From Trichobilharzia szidati (taxonomy: Eukaryota > Platyhelminthes > Trematoda > Strigeidida > Schistosomatidae), in assembly GCA_944472155.2 (NCBI GenBank), contig OX235271.1, forward strand, positions 21,459,710-21,523,709: 64,000 nucleotides of DNA. The letters are read 5' to 3'. Within the stretch, counting starts at the first letter, position 1; the number at the start of each line of letters is the position of its first letter. Position numbers and translations under genes: made by a program. The notes under the pieces are model-generated. The model was not told the DNA's origin. It saw only the letters and a list, made by a program, of their open reading frames with translations, and searched no databases. Positions 53,722-64,000 of the stretch are shown here, one piece after another.

Positions 53722-55515
53722 GATCCATATTAGTTTTTTTATTAGATATATCTCACAGTGAAACAGTATTACTTAATGGATGACAATGTTTCGAACAAAA
53801 TTTATTATTGTTCATAATCATATCAGTTATAATCACACGAGTTTGAAACTTCAGTTTTATAGTTTTCTTTGTTCTCTCCTATTTGTCGTCGTTGGGATAG
53901 TAGAATTTCCGGTCATCCCATCCTATGTCAGTGAAAATAGGATTGGTGAAATGTTTAAATGACAGAGCACAAAAACTAAGTAGTACCAAGGAAAATCTAA
54001 GACAGGAAGTGAGGCAAATAAGAAAAGCTTTGAAACTTAATAATTACTCTGATAAATTAGTCAGAAAGTATTTAGGAGGTGCAATAATCGAACATCTAGT
54101 CAACACTGGTCATTCCATCTCAACGAACGCCTCCTTCAAAGTGATCTACAAAGTGAAGAACAACCTCCCAAATACAGTACGATTTCGTCTTCTTTGCATC
54201 GCAGAAGCCCTAGCCATCCAGTTGGTGGAACCAGAACTATGTATACAAAAGAAAATTAGCCAACCACTTCTACTCGCATGGTAACAACTCCGTTGATTTG
54301 ACCCAACTCTTCTTTGTTTGTTTGATTTGACCTTACTTCTGTTTGTATGCTTATTTTTCTAACTTACAACCCTTGTGTAATTCTGTATATTATTTTGTTT
54401 CCATGCTCACCCTTTGAGTACAACTCATTCATCAAACTATTCATGCCATTACGTAACTCTTATTTAACAATCATTTATGACAACTCATCACTTTTGTTGC
54501 TATCCTCTTATCAACATCCAATTCATTTGAACTTACTAACCGTATTTTGTTTGACAAATTTAATGTATACACACACACAAAATAACCATATATATTTGCG
54601 ATTGTACAGCTTTGAAAATGAATTCGCCGAAAAGAGACTCTTTGCTGATCTACTTGTCTTTTGTCTACTAATGTCCGAATGGGAATTATTCATGAAGTAT
54701 TTAGGGAAATGTAAAAATAAAATAAATAATGATATTAGTGATAGTGGTAATAATAACAGTAATATTCATGATGACATGCATGTCAAACATCCGCAAGATA
54801 ATGACAAAACCAACGATAAGGAATCTGATTCGTCAGTAGTATGAAGGAACCTCGGAAACCGTACGCAGAATTCTTAACAAGGCAGGCAGGAATAAAAGTG
54901 GCTGGCATTAAAATCATTCAAAAACTCAATTAGAAACAAGCTTTGTTGGTTGAAGGATCCTGCAGAGGCAATAAAACAAAACAATTTAGTTTATCTAATA
55001 CCCTACCTGCAATGATTGTCAGGTCAAATACATCAATTAAAGTAGTGGAACAGGTGAAGTCAGACTAACTGAGCATAAAAACCTAGCAAAATCTTGATTA
55101 GTTGATCCAAATAAGACGAGAAATCTAGAGGATAGTTCAGCTATAGCACACACTACATGCAATTACACACAACCAAACAATAGGATGGCTGGGATAAGAT
55201 GACAGTTTTAAAATCTAATGTGACAGCTGGGTGTAGGGAGAGATTGATAACTCACTGAGGCTTTGTTAATCGAATCAACTGTAAATACGTGTAATAGGAC
55301 TGATTCAACACCTGTCCCAGATATCTGGAAAATTCTACTACCCCAACGACGACAAATAGGAGAGAACAAAGAGAATTATGAAACTCAAGTTTCGAACTCG
55401 TGTGATTATTAGTGATATGATTATGAACAATAATAAATTTTGTTCGAAACATTGTCATTCAGTAAATAATACTGTTTCACTGTGTGATATATATAATAAA
55501 CAAACTAATATGGAA
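53722..55515 (+). mobile_element. Fold-back PLE, copy 2, interrupted by another PLE
   Basis: Counterpart of 28385-29535. Inverted arms ~53730-53915 and ~55335-55510. The linker frame (53925 on, LRQEVRQIRKALKLNNYSDK) is cut at 54076 by an insertion and resumes at 54695 (KYLGKCKNKINNDISDSGNN). The apparent 119-codon frame 53925-54284 is therefore a chimera of two PLEs. Confidence 0.75.
54077..54694 (+). mobile_element. 5'-truncated PLE insertion with 11-bp target duplication
   Basis: Starts GAGGTGCAATAATC and encodes the C-terminal end of a GIY-YIG polyprotein: IIEHLVNTGHSISTNASFKV, IYKVKNNLPNTVRFRLLCIA, LAIQLVEPELCIQKKISQPL, stop at ~54282. A pyrimidine-rich UTR follows, ending ATGAATTCGCCGAAAAGAGA and a short extension. 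AAGTATTTAGG flanks it at 54066-54076 and 54695-54705. Copy 1 has a single AAGTATGTAGG there (28717 on). It is related to the insertion at 35331-36173. Confidence 0.85.
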
Positions 55516-58005
55516 GCATCACACAACCACTTTTTATTCGTGAAGAAATATATACGAGAGATTATTTCAATGATGCTTATCAAATTTATTAAACTAAGCT
55601 CTGTGTTGATGTTTTCATCATCAAAACAGCCAATCAGTTTCCATAGTACGAGGATGAAGTCATAGACCACTCATCTGTCTTTCCAGTATCCGATACACAG
55701 TTGTTAAAGTCGTGATTTATTACCACGATGTGGCTTGTGTGATTGTTTCCATCATTCTGTTTGACATTCGGATGTTTGTCTTGCAGTATTTGCAAATTAC
55801 TTGTTACGCGTTTGACGTAACAGGTCCTTTACGATATGTATCATTTTGATATGACGAACATTTGTTGCCAAGGTAGATGTTTTTGAGTGCTGCTGTTCTC
55901 CTTGAGTTGCACGATTTAATTGTAAATCTTTCACTACATTTTCAAGACAGTATTTTCAGTATGTATCCACAACTGCATTTATTATATACTTCAGGAACAA
56001 TTCTCAGTTAATCAGTGAATCACAGCTAATTAATCACCTGGTTCGAGCTCGAGTTATCAAAGTTCTAATCGCAATTCGTGATTGATGTAATGTGTCGCTC
56101 AGGTGTGGGAACACTGATATACCTAGAAAATGAATAAAACTCATGCTATATGATAAAGTGAGAAAGGTTGGGTTACTGAATTCAAAATAAAAATTTGATC
56201 AATGATGTACCTGCCTGTTATCGTGACAGTGCCAGACTTGATCTCTCTGAACCATGCGGCGTTTGTGCATATTCCTCCTTAGTCCTAAACTTCCACAAGT
56301 GATCTATTTTGACGCTCCGTTACCTATCAGCTATCTTGAAAACAGTATTGATTGCCTATAAATTTTGTTCCAGTAAGTTATCATTCTAGCAGGATGTTTG
56401 GTTGTTATTGGTTGATTTGTTTTATTTGTATGAAATGAGTTGATACTGCCTCATTTAACCAGCTCGTTTTCTCTTATTTCATTAAGGCGACAAAACGTTG
56501 TCTTGATTCAGTTTATAGTTTTCCGTGTAATTGACGTGGGTGCTTGCTACAATCCAACCTAAGAGTGGTTCACTTAAACAAATCCACTTGGCATAACTTA
56601 AGAAAAGACATATTCTATTTTATATGTCCAGTTAATTTCTAACTCAATCGTGTCCCTTCATACTAATCGATAGGACTGGGTGTCATTCGATAGACGTACT
56701 CATATCATAGTGATCTGAGTGTACACTGACTGATCATTAAAATATTATATAATAATCCTCGGTTCTGACTAGAATCTTTCAGTAAAGTGTAACTGTATCA
56801 TAGACACTAGTTTATAATTCACTATGCGAAACACTGATGACATGGAAGAAATCGTGAACTAAGGGGCAATATCAAGGAATAATTAACTCTGAAGAAGCAC
56901 ATCTTCGCTAGAGGGATTCTCGAGAATTGTCAATAATCATTGTACAAATTAGGAAGTTTCTTCCGCCTGTCTGTCTTCAGCAGAGGTAAAAACAAAACAG
57001 CATTTTTTTAAAGTTATTGAATTTACAATAGTGAGAATAGGTGGACTAAATCTTGTGGATAACAGTGTACACCTGAAATTCCTCTGATGAGTTATTCTAC
57101 TTGCCGACACAGTTGAGATGCATAAGTGGGAAGTTCTCAAATTTTAATGGGCAACTAAACGATTGCAATGAATTAACAAGACATCACAAAGTTCTCAGGA
57201 GGTAAGTTTACTAAAAAACTAATACGGTATACTAAACTGTTGCGTCGATGTAGCATATCAACGGACCACGTTAAACTTTAAACCCCACGAACTAGCATTT
57301 GAGTGCATCCACACCAGTGACCTTGAATGGTTCAATAAGTTTTGTTCAAATAAGTTGAAGATTCTCTTCCGCTTGAATAGAATCAAATAACTGTTGTAAC
57401 AAAGTTGCGTTTGAAATTTGGTGGTGGGACATATTTACCATGAAGCACTAGTGATTTTGTGGATCCTCCTGTGTAGGGACTCACACCAATTCTATTGAAG
57501 GATTTTAGGGAATATTGAAGATCAGGATTAGAGCCACTGTTGGATCTCAAAAGAATGTTGTTTACAACCACTGAGATGAATACATGCATCGAACATGGTT
57601 TACGTTCTCTACTGATACTTCTCTGGACAACCGGGAGTTGTTTTTATCCCATGTGAGAGAAAGGTATCTTCTGTAACACTTTCATAAAGTTTTTGTGCAT
57701 TTTTTCCACAAATGTATGCATTTCATACCCAAAGTTGCCTCTCTCTTAGGTGATTGAAGTGTTCGAGGTCATTCGCTGATTCGTGGTTATATTGGTGCTT
57801 AAAGTTTAACTTCACCAATCAGTGATTATGTATTCTGATGTAATAATTAATGTTTGACAATATGAACTCACTACTTACCCTGTTGTCACCATATATTAAA
57901 AGACAAAGAATAAAGTGAATAACAGTTTTATTATAGATTGACCTAGATTGACATCTTGATATTGTCATTTAACAACTGTTCACAAAGAGCGACTGATAAA
58001 TTGAC
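55516..58005. other. No feature recognised
   Basis: Shared with 29536-33077, lacking the private RTE and the ~640 bp piece of copy 1. No coding signal. Confidence 0.35.
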
Positions 58006-58985
58006 ATTAGATGACAGAATACAAATTACATACTGAATACACACGTCTAACTGAATGCAAAATGTACCTCAATAGGATTAATGTAAACAGTATATATATA
58101 TATATTTAGCAGGTAAATAGTAGTGCTTTATATCCAGTTGGTGCCTAATACCTAGGTGACTAATTTAACCGTCGGTCATCAAAATTAATTTTTGGAGTAT
58201 TGGCTTGTAGGGATTTGATGGAGTGGTTACACGATTTCATCATGAGCTGACATCGGTTAGAGAAGCATTGGAAAATCTCTTTAGCTTGATGATCTCCGAG
58301 CTCGCCTTGTAAAATGAAGGTCCTGGTTTCAAAACGCGGTGAGTGAGTACTGAGGAAGAGTCCCAAACTAGGCTGACGAAACAGCTGGCTGTTCAGTACT
58401 CCAGTGCTGGTTTTCCAATGCTTATCTAGTTGACATCTGGTCACGATGAAATCCCGCGATCATTTTGATACTGTTCGAGAGATACTTCAACTTGTTATAT
58501 GACGTTCAGATCTTCATTGCCAAAGAAAATTCTACATTTCCTATTCAAGTCATGTTGTAACATGAGATGTGGATCACTGTCTTTATCTATTCCTTTAGTC
58601 ACCGCAATACTACAAGCGGCTTCAAACAACATCAACGCCAACGCCAATATAGTATATGCTGGAAATTTCTTATTTCATCGGTATATATATATAAAGCGGT
58701 TGGTTTTTATAAAGTTATAATTCCTTTTGTCTAGTGTTTACGCTTAACTCAAATAGATTATTTTCAAAGTGCTGATTAGTATGTGAAGGGTGAAACATTT
58801 AATTGTAGGCTAGAATAATACACTATAATTTAGAATAACCACTATTAATCATGTGTGTTTTCATCTCAGAAAGTATGAACAATTCAGTGTTCTGCAACAT
58901 ATAATTTATTTTATTTCTCTAGTTAGATCACGGATTGATGTTACAGTTAGAGTCGGATTGCATAACCAACAGGGAGTACTGGACA
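58006..58985 (+). repeat. ~1 kb dispersed segment, copy at 58 kb
   Basis: Direct counterpart of 33078-34015 and inverted counterpart of 8118-9114. It shares CAATAGGATTAATGTAAACA with the 8-9 kb copy, which the 33 kb copy lacks. The 73-codon frame 58499-58720 is open. Confidence 0.8.
58245..58460 (+). mobile_element. Hammerhead-SINE relic, copy 2
   Basis: Head CCGAGCTCGCCTTGTAAAAT, CCTGGTTTCAAAACGCGG; ribozyme part GAGTACTGAGGAAGAGTCCC, AAACTAGGCTGACGAAACAG, CTGGCTGTTC. GAAA and stem III are kept; CTGATGA is lost and the cleavage triplet has changed (GTTC). Confidence 0.6.
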
Positions 58986-59200
58986 GCTTCTTCCGCCTAG
59001 TCTGGGAAAGAAGTTGGAATTCATGGACTGGCCGCTGGGTCATATCACAGTGGCGTGCCTGGTAGTCAGAAGTCCCTGTGTTCAGACCATGACGATGGGT
59101 GGCTACCGATGAAGAGTCATGAACTGTCCAGTACTCCATTGCTGGTTTTCCACTGATTCTCTAACCGCTGTCAGCTCGTGATGAAGTCCTGTAACCAATG
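58950..59200 (+). mobile_element. Facing hammerhead-repeat remnants, copy 2
   Basis: Counterpart of 33985-34235. Includes GCGTGCCTGGTAGTCAGAAG, GTGTTCAGACCATG. The second ribozyme part is shortened by a deletion (AGAGTCATGAACTGTCCAGT). Confidence 0.5.
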
Positions 59201-59533
59201 AAATCTAATTCCTGCAAACTTATACTGGAATATTATTTCGTAGTGTATTAAATATTCACCGAACTTTTCAGAAAACGTCATATCTACTGTGAAGACTATT
59301 CTCCAGACGAGTGCAACAGTTGGTTCATAGAAGTAATAACGTATACTTGAAATAGCATTCTACAATGTTTCAACATTCTTGAGTTTAGAGCACTGGATAT
59401 GACGAGTTTCACTCTTGTAGGAGAATATCAGTTCTCAAGCGTTTGTTCCATTCACCAAGAAACCTAATTCAAGGGTATCCTGTCATTTGCCACTAACCAT
59501 CCAGCCGTATCAAACTTTTGAATTCAATATCAT

Positions 59534-59725
59534 TTTTATTTTTATTTTGATTTACAGCTTGATTCCACACCGTATTTTCAGTACAAGTGTGGAATTTTCA
59601 GCATGGATATCGGTAGCCCAAATTCAGGCCGACCATAGATATCGGGTGTGCGCCGGCAGGAGATCGAACGCCGGACCATGTGCATGGTCGGCGAGAGTCC
59701 TAACCACTGTGCCACCGACGCACAT
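59534..59725 (-). mobile_element. Full-length tRNA-SINE with CR1-like tail, private to copy 2
   Basis: Minus strand: GTGCGTCGGTGGCACAGTGG and TTAGGACTCTCGCC (box A region), GGCGTTCGATCTCC (box B), CGCACACCCGATATCTATGG, GGCCTGAATTTGGGCTACCG, tail ATGCTGAAAATTCCACACTT, GGTGTGGAATCAAGCTGTAA, then an A/T-rich end. Copy 1 reads across (ATCATACACGATGTC, 34560). CAT on both sides may be a very short target duplication. The cleanest copy of this SINE. Confidence 0.85.
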
Positions 59726-60300
59726 ACACAATATCGTATTTGAAAATGTATTTTTTACTGCCATATTAGCACTCATTGATTTATAAGGATAATTCAAAAG
59801 TCTAGAGATGTTTTGTTCAAGTATATTTCGTGTGTTACTTTAAGATGAATATGTGAAATTTGTATTATCAATAGAAATATTTATTCAGAGTTAATTGAAC
59901 TCAGGGAATTCAATCCATTTTGGGCATTGAATAGTGTTGTCTACTTCATGCATTGGGCAGTCAATTAATTCAAGTTGTGGAGTGAAACAAAAACGAACTT
60001 CACTCAATAGCGCCAATTGATTCTACAATATAATGAAAAAATGTTTTTGAAAAATTATACTTTTTTATAGGTTTTACCAGAATTCTAATTACGTCTTCTA
60101 AAATTGGCGAACAAATTTATCAGGTTCTCAGTCTTGGAATTTGCTTTATGAGTGAGTGGAATAATGAGGCTAATAAAACTAAAGGGAATTACCAGCATAC
60201 TGTAAATCATTTAGATAAGACATTAGGAGGATAAATGCAGTGAGATAAAGTCATTTCGATAGTTTTACACCTCGAGTGACTCATAATACATTCAATGAAG
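59726..60300. other. No feature recognised
   Basis: Counterpart of 34565-35130; AT-rich without coding signal. Confidence 0.35.
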
Positions 60301-60344
60301 TTTTTCGGATGTATACCGGCCAGTAAAACTGAAGGTATGCGTCG

Positions 60345-62570
60345 TAGCTTCACCAGACGGGCGAACCAAAGACCAAATCGACTTCATCTCAATGCTGCTT
60401 AGGGAGGTGGAGACTCAGCCCACTGGACATAAGAGTAAGAGGAGGAGCAGACGGCGGCTGAAATCACTATTTCATGCAAGGAACACTCAAAATCAAATTA
60501 AAAACTTTAAAGGAAACAGGAACTGCAGGTAGACCACAAGCCAAGTTCAGTACTCAAAAAATGAAGGATCACGATACAAAGGATATCTTCACTGAAATCA
60601 TAAGGAGAAAGGCGGAAACACAAATCAACACTAGCGAAATGACCAGGGTTAAAAAGCACTGAAACAGCCTGAAAGCGGTGTAGGGTCAAACCTGCATGGA
60701 AGTTCCAGTCAGAAAGAAGAGACAGGACACACAGCATCTCACCACAGACGCTTGGAGACTAATAAGAGAAAGAAGGATGATGAAACAAAAGATTATCCAG
60801 TGCATCGACAAGCAACAAAAACGAGAATGGAATGCAAGCTACAATACAGTGAACAAAAGAGTAAAGAAAAGTGCCAGGGAAAAAAAGACAACATTATGAA
60901 GCTATGGCAAGTGAAGCAGAACAAGGTGCAGTGCAGGCAAAGGACACCTGGCAACACTCTACCAATCAACAAGGTCCCTGTCGTGGAAGAGATCAACACA
61001 AATTAAGTCAGTGAAGGATGGCAATGGGAAGTCGATGACCAAAGAGATGAAGCAAAAGAAACACTGGCTGAACACTTCAAAAGACTTCTCAGTCGTCCGC
61101 CACCTACAACACATCAAATAATATCAGCAGTAGAAGTAAAATTGTCAGTGAATACCAACCCTTCGACGAAAACAGATGTCCTCAAGGCCAAAAAGGTGCT
61201 AAAATCAAGAAAAGCAGATGGACCAGATGGAATTTCCACAGAATCATGAAAAATAGACACAGAGACGTCGGCTGCTTTGATAACACCACTACTGAAGAAG
61301 GTGTGGAAAGAAGGCAAGGTACCTACTGATTGGAGGAAAGGTTACTTATCCAGACTGTCAAAGGAAGGAGACTTAAGTCAATGTAAAAACGCGGCGGGCA
61401 GCATTATGCTCCTGTCCATCACAAGCAAAATATTAAACCACATCATCCTGGAGAAAATCCAACAAGCTTTGGATGAAAAACGTCGACCCGAACATGCTGA
61501 GTTCAGGAGAAAATAGTCGTGCATCGATCAAATCGCATCACTACGCATCATCAGTGAACAGAGCTTGGACTGGCAGTTAGCTCTCTATCTCAATTTCATC
61601 GACTTTGGAAAGGCCTTCGACAGCGCAGCATCGGTTGAGAGGTGATTCGAAGAGTACTTCGCTACTACGGGGTGCCACCAACAATTGCACACCTCATCCA
61701 ACAGTTGTACGATAATGTTGCATACCAAGTAATCCACAACGGAAAACTCACAGAATCCTTCGAAGTGAAGACAGGAGTAAGACAAGCTGTCTGCCTGCTA
61801 ACTCCAATGATTTTCCTGATTGCGGTAGTCTGGATAGTGCGACAGACAGACAGCGGACAATGAGGAAATAAGCATAAAATTGACCCGCACAAAACACTTC
61901 GAGGATCTGGATTTCGCCGATGATATATATATATTTTTCTGATTTCGCACAAACTGTAAGATATGCAATTGAGAAGCAACAAGTTGGTAGAAGAAGCATC
62001 CAGACAAGATAGGCCTTCATGTGAACATAAAGAAAACAGAGTGATGAAGATTCCTGGCCGACAGCAACAGCAACAACAACAGACAACAATCAGCCAGGAT
62101 TTTCAATTCCAATGTGAATTCAGTGATACTATACGAATCAGACACTTGGAGCGTCATGAAGAGCACCTCAAAAAAAGCTACAGACCTTCATCAACAGCCG
62201 TCTTCACTCAATACTTCGCTCAAGATCAGATGGCCAGAAAAGATCAGCAATAGTGAGGGATCTCTAGCAGGAACCGATTTTGCAACAAATATGTAGGAAG
62301 AAGTGGAGGTGAATTGTCCATACTCTGAGAAAACAAACCATCAAGTGACATCATACGCCAGGCTCTTGAGCGAGTGGAACCCGAACGGGAAGCGTCGAGT
62401 TGGTCGTCAGTTCGAGGGTGATATTGAGGAGGCGGTGATGCGAAGAGGAGATGAAAGAATGTGGGCAGATGTGGGGCTAGGTGAATGGTTGGCAGAGAAC
62501 CGAACGCATTAGAGATATGCGGCTGAAGCCTTATGTTCCTCTAGGAATTAAAGGAAACAAGAATAATAAA
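60345..62570 (+). mobile_element. RTE LINE (SR2-like), from endonuclease end to 3' tail, degraded
   Basis: Order: endonuclease end (SPDGRTKDQIDFISMLL, 60350), linker (TQPTGHKSKRRRRRLKS; MKDHDTKDIFTEIIRRKAE), pre-RT (KETLAEHFKRLLSRPPPTTH, KKVLKSRKADGPDGISTES), RT (LLKKVWKEGKVPTDWRKGYL, LLSITSKILNHIILEKIQQA, FGKAFDSA, FADD near 61916 with an AT-repeat expansion just after) and C-terminus (LSEWNPNGKRRVGRQ). It ends GAAGCCTTATGTTCCTCTAG, AAAGGAAACAAGAATAAT. Many stops and shifts. It is inserted in a PLE, flanked by TACGTCG (clean at 35177 in copy 1; TATGCGTCG here) and TACGTCG at 62571. Confidence 0.8.
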
Positions 62571-62800
62571 TACGTCGAAGCTCATCCATCAATGTATCGG
62601 ACCCTTGAAAACAGGCACTTCACTAAAGAATGCTTTTGCTCGATAGGCACTATACTGATGAAATGAAGATATTGTCTGCTTGAAAAATATGAATCGCTTA
62701 ATTATCCTGTCGTTCCGCCTAATCACTGAAATATCATGAAAGTACAAATGTTCATGATTTATCTCCGCGTTAGCTGTTTTTGTCATCAGAAAGCTAAATG
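62571..62800 (-). pseudogene. PLE RT fragment, right flank of the RTE insertion
   Basis: TACGTCGAAGCTCATCCATC continues the PLE sequence that ends at ~60344 on the other side. The minus-strand frame 62786-62589 gives ISVIRRNDRIIKRFIFFKQT and ISSFHQYSA, matching LDITMTRRDDGTIQRSI and SGQYLHFTS of the PLEs at 12400 and 37780. Confidence 0.65.
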
Positions 62801-63495
62801 GTCGTATAGACTGACTGATTGATTTCTTTAATTAACTAACTGCATAGGTTAGAACTGATGAATTTTTGTAGCGTATGGTGACAGAAAATAATGAGTCCTT
62901 AAAGCCACTGTAGTGATGAGGTATGGAAAAGCCGAATGGTTGGTGGCGATAGATGAGTGCTGATTACTTTCTTATCTATACTTCACTATTGTTTCATCTG
63001 TGCTTAACTTCATACTACTTATTACTATCAAGTAGTAACAGTCTAAATTTTATTAGCCACGTTACTACTCCGTAACGATAATTATTGATTACCATTGCAA
63101 TTTATTTCGTTTAATGTATTAACATTCTGTTTGACCTGTGATAATAGTTGAACAGCATCTTCTGTAAAAATGTTTGTGTATTCCTCACTGTCTTTTGGAC
63201 ACGGTTGATTCGAATCCCACTGCTCTTGACCTCCGCATTCGTGCATTGAATACTGTTAACTATGGATCTCCTTTGACACAGCTCGAGTGTTTTGGTTTAT
63301 TCATACAAAGTGACAGTGTTTTTGATGTCATTCAGCCTAGGTACCTCATAATTTCAGGTTTGCATATTCTGCGTAATTCTATTACTTATACTGATGTTCC
63401 CTTGGTTTCCAAGTGAAACATACGTGGCTTCAACAGCACATTCCCATTTCGCCCTCTCCTCTGCAGATGAATTTTAATTCTGATAAAATCTGTGT
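62801..63495. other. No feature recognised
   Basis: No match to other repeats in the window and no coding signal. Confidence 0.3.
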
Positions 63496-63499
63496 TCGC

Positions 63500-63575
63500 A
63501 TTAAGACGATCGATGGCCGGACCATGTGCATGGTTGGCAAGATTCCTAACCGCTGTGCCACGACGCTGGCGCCAT
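63500..63575 (-). mobile_element. tRNA-SINE head fragment
   Basis: Minus strand: GTGGCACAGCGGTTAGGAAT, CAACCATGCACATGG, CCGGCCATCGATCG. Box A is good and box B is broken. No tail follows. Confidence 0.6.
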
Positions 63576-64000
63576 GATTGCTCCATCTCTTCTTCACACA
63601 CGATCGCCTCCGTGTCACATTAAGATCAACACCCAACTCATCGTTTGCTATTTGGCTTCCACTCCAGCGATGGCCTGGCATGCAATGCTATAGGACGATC
63701 TCTCCAGCGTCCGATCGATATTCATTTTCTTCTGCACATTTTTTGGATAATAAGTCCCTGATTGGTTTGTTTCCAGAGTTTCTTGTTGCTAATTCTCTGT
63801 TGGCGACCATCTGATCTTCAGTATGGAGCCATAAAAGGCAGGTATTGATAAAGCTATTGGAAATGCTTTCGGTGACGCTCTGATCAAGTTTCTCAAGTAT
63901 ATAAATGAACTGACTAACTTAACATTGATGTTGGAAATCACAATCATGTTCTTCATGCAATGGAGATTATAAGATTTCCAAACCGATCACACATTGACGA
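63576..64000 (-). pseudogene. Degenerate RTE C-terminal fragment, continues past the window end
   Basis: Minus strand reads LEWKPNSKR, VCEEEMEQSW and, leftward of the window end, pieces matching the region around LRSILKIRWP (CTGATCTTCAGTATGGAGCC at ~63810 corresponds to CTGATCTTGAGTATTGAGCG at 31087). Old copy with many changes. Confidence 0.5.

Larger units (their letters stand above)
42045..61047 (+). repeat. Segmental duplication, copy 2 (~19.0 kb)
   Basis: Direct counterpart of 17050-36719. The left edge abuts the ATT tail of the CR1-like LINE; the right edge falls inside an RTE linker that continues here but not in copy 1. Single-base differences are scattered at a few per hundred bases by eye, except for a nearly identical tract at 46560-47590. 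Confidence 0.9.

Noticed and set aside
53925..54284. A 119-codon PLE protein
   Set aside because: The frame is a chance fusion of an older PLE linker and a newer PLE insertion at 54077.
1..64000. CRISPR arrays, bacterial operons, phage or defence systems
   Set aside because: No spaced direct repeats of that kind and no bacterial gene organisation; the window is eukaryotic and repeat-rich.

Overview
This window looks like nuclear DNA of a parasitic flatworm, most likely a blood fluke (Schistosoma or a close relative). Three things point there: tRNA-derived short repeats that carry hammerhead ribozymes of the Schistosoma S-alpha type (stem II GTCCC-AAAT-GGGAC followed by GAAA); RTE-clade LINEs of the SR2 type; and many Penelope-like elements (PLEs) with GIY-YIG endonuclease domains. 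There is no operon structure and no intact multi-exon gene. Nearly everything recognisable is a retroelement, most of it truncated, frameshifted or nested.

Layout. 0-6 kb: an RTE LINE 3' half (305-1640), a decayed CR1-like LINE on the minus strand (1634-2870), and the best host-gene candidate, a polyglutamine-containing terminal exon (3524-3856). 5-10 kb: PLE pieces, an RTE-tailed SINE, a hammerhead with all core residues in place (8072-8129), and a ~1 kb segment that recurs inverted near 33 and 58 kb. 10.1-13.5 kb: a fold-back PLE with a second CR1-like LINE nested inside it. 14.3-17.2 kb: CR1-like, SINE and PLE remnants.

17.05-36.72 kb and 42.04-61.05 kb are two direct copies of one ~19 kb segment. 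Each carries the same order of parts: PLE fold-backs, RTE 3' ends, tRNA-SINEs, S-alpha-type hammerheads, and a relic resembling a seven-transmembrane receptor. Each also has private insertions (LINE, SINE, PLE) and private nonsense mutations. The 5.3 kb between them holds a fold-back PLE and the best preserved element of the window, a CR1-like LINE with an 830-codon uninterrupted frame, cut on its 5' side by a 497-base assembly gap (38573-39069). 60.3-62.8 kb: a fuller but degraded RTE inserted into a PLE. The last 0.5 kb is a SINE head plus a degenerate RTE fragment.

How the parts relate. Autonomous LINEs (RTE and two CR1-like families) supply reverse transcriptase. Two SINE types share a near-identical tRNA-like head but end in different tails, one like the RTE 3' end and one like the CR1-like 3' end, suggesting tail swapping between LINE partners. 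The PLEs are repeatedly arranged as inverted arms around a GIY-YIG or RT core. I found no convincing new biosynthetic, defence or signalling system. The most interesting items are the retroelement architecture (tail-swapped SINEs, shared lesions in inverted PLE arms, hammerheads) and the independent decay of the two receptor-like copies. Because the two 19 kb copies flank an assembly gap, a haplotype-assembly artefact must be excluded before the duplication is interpreted.
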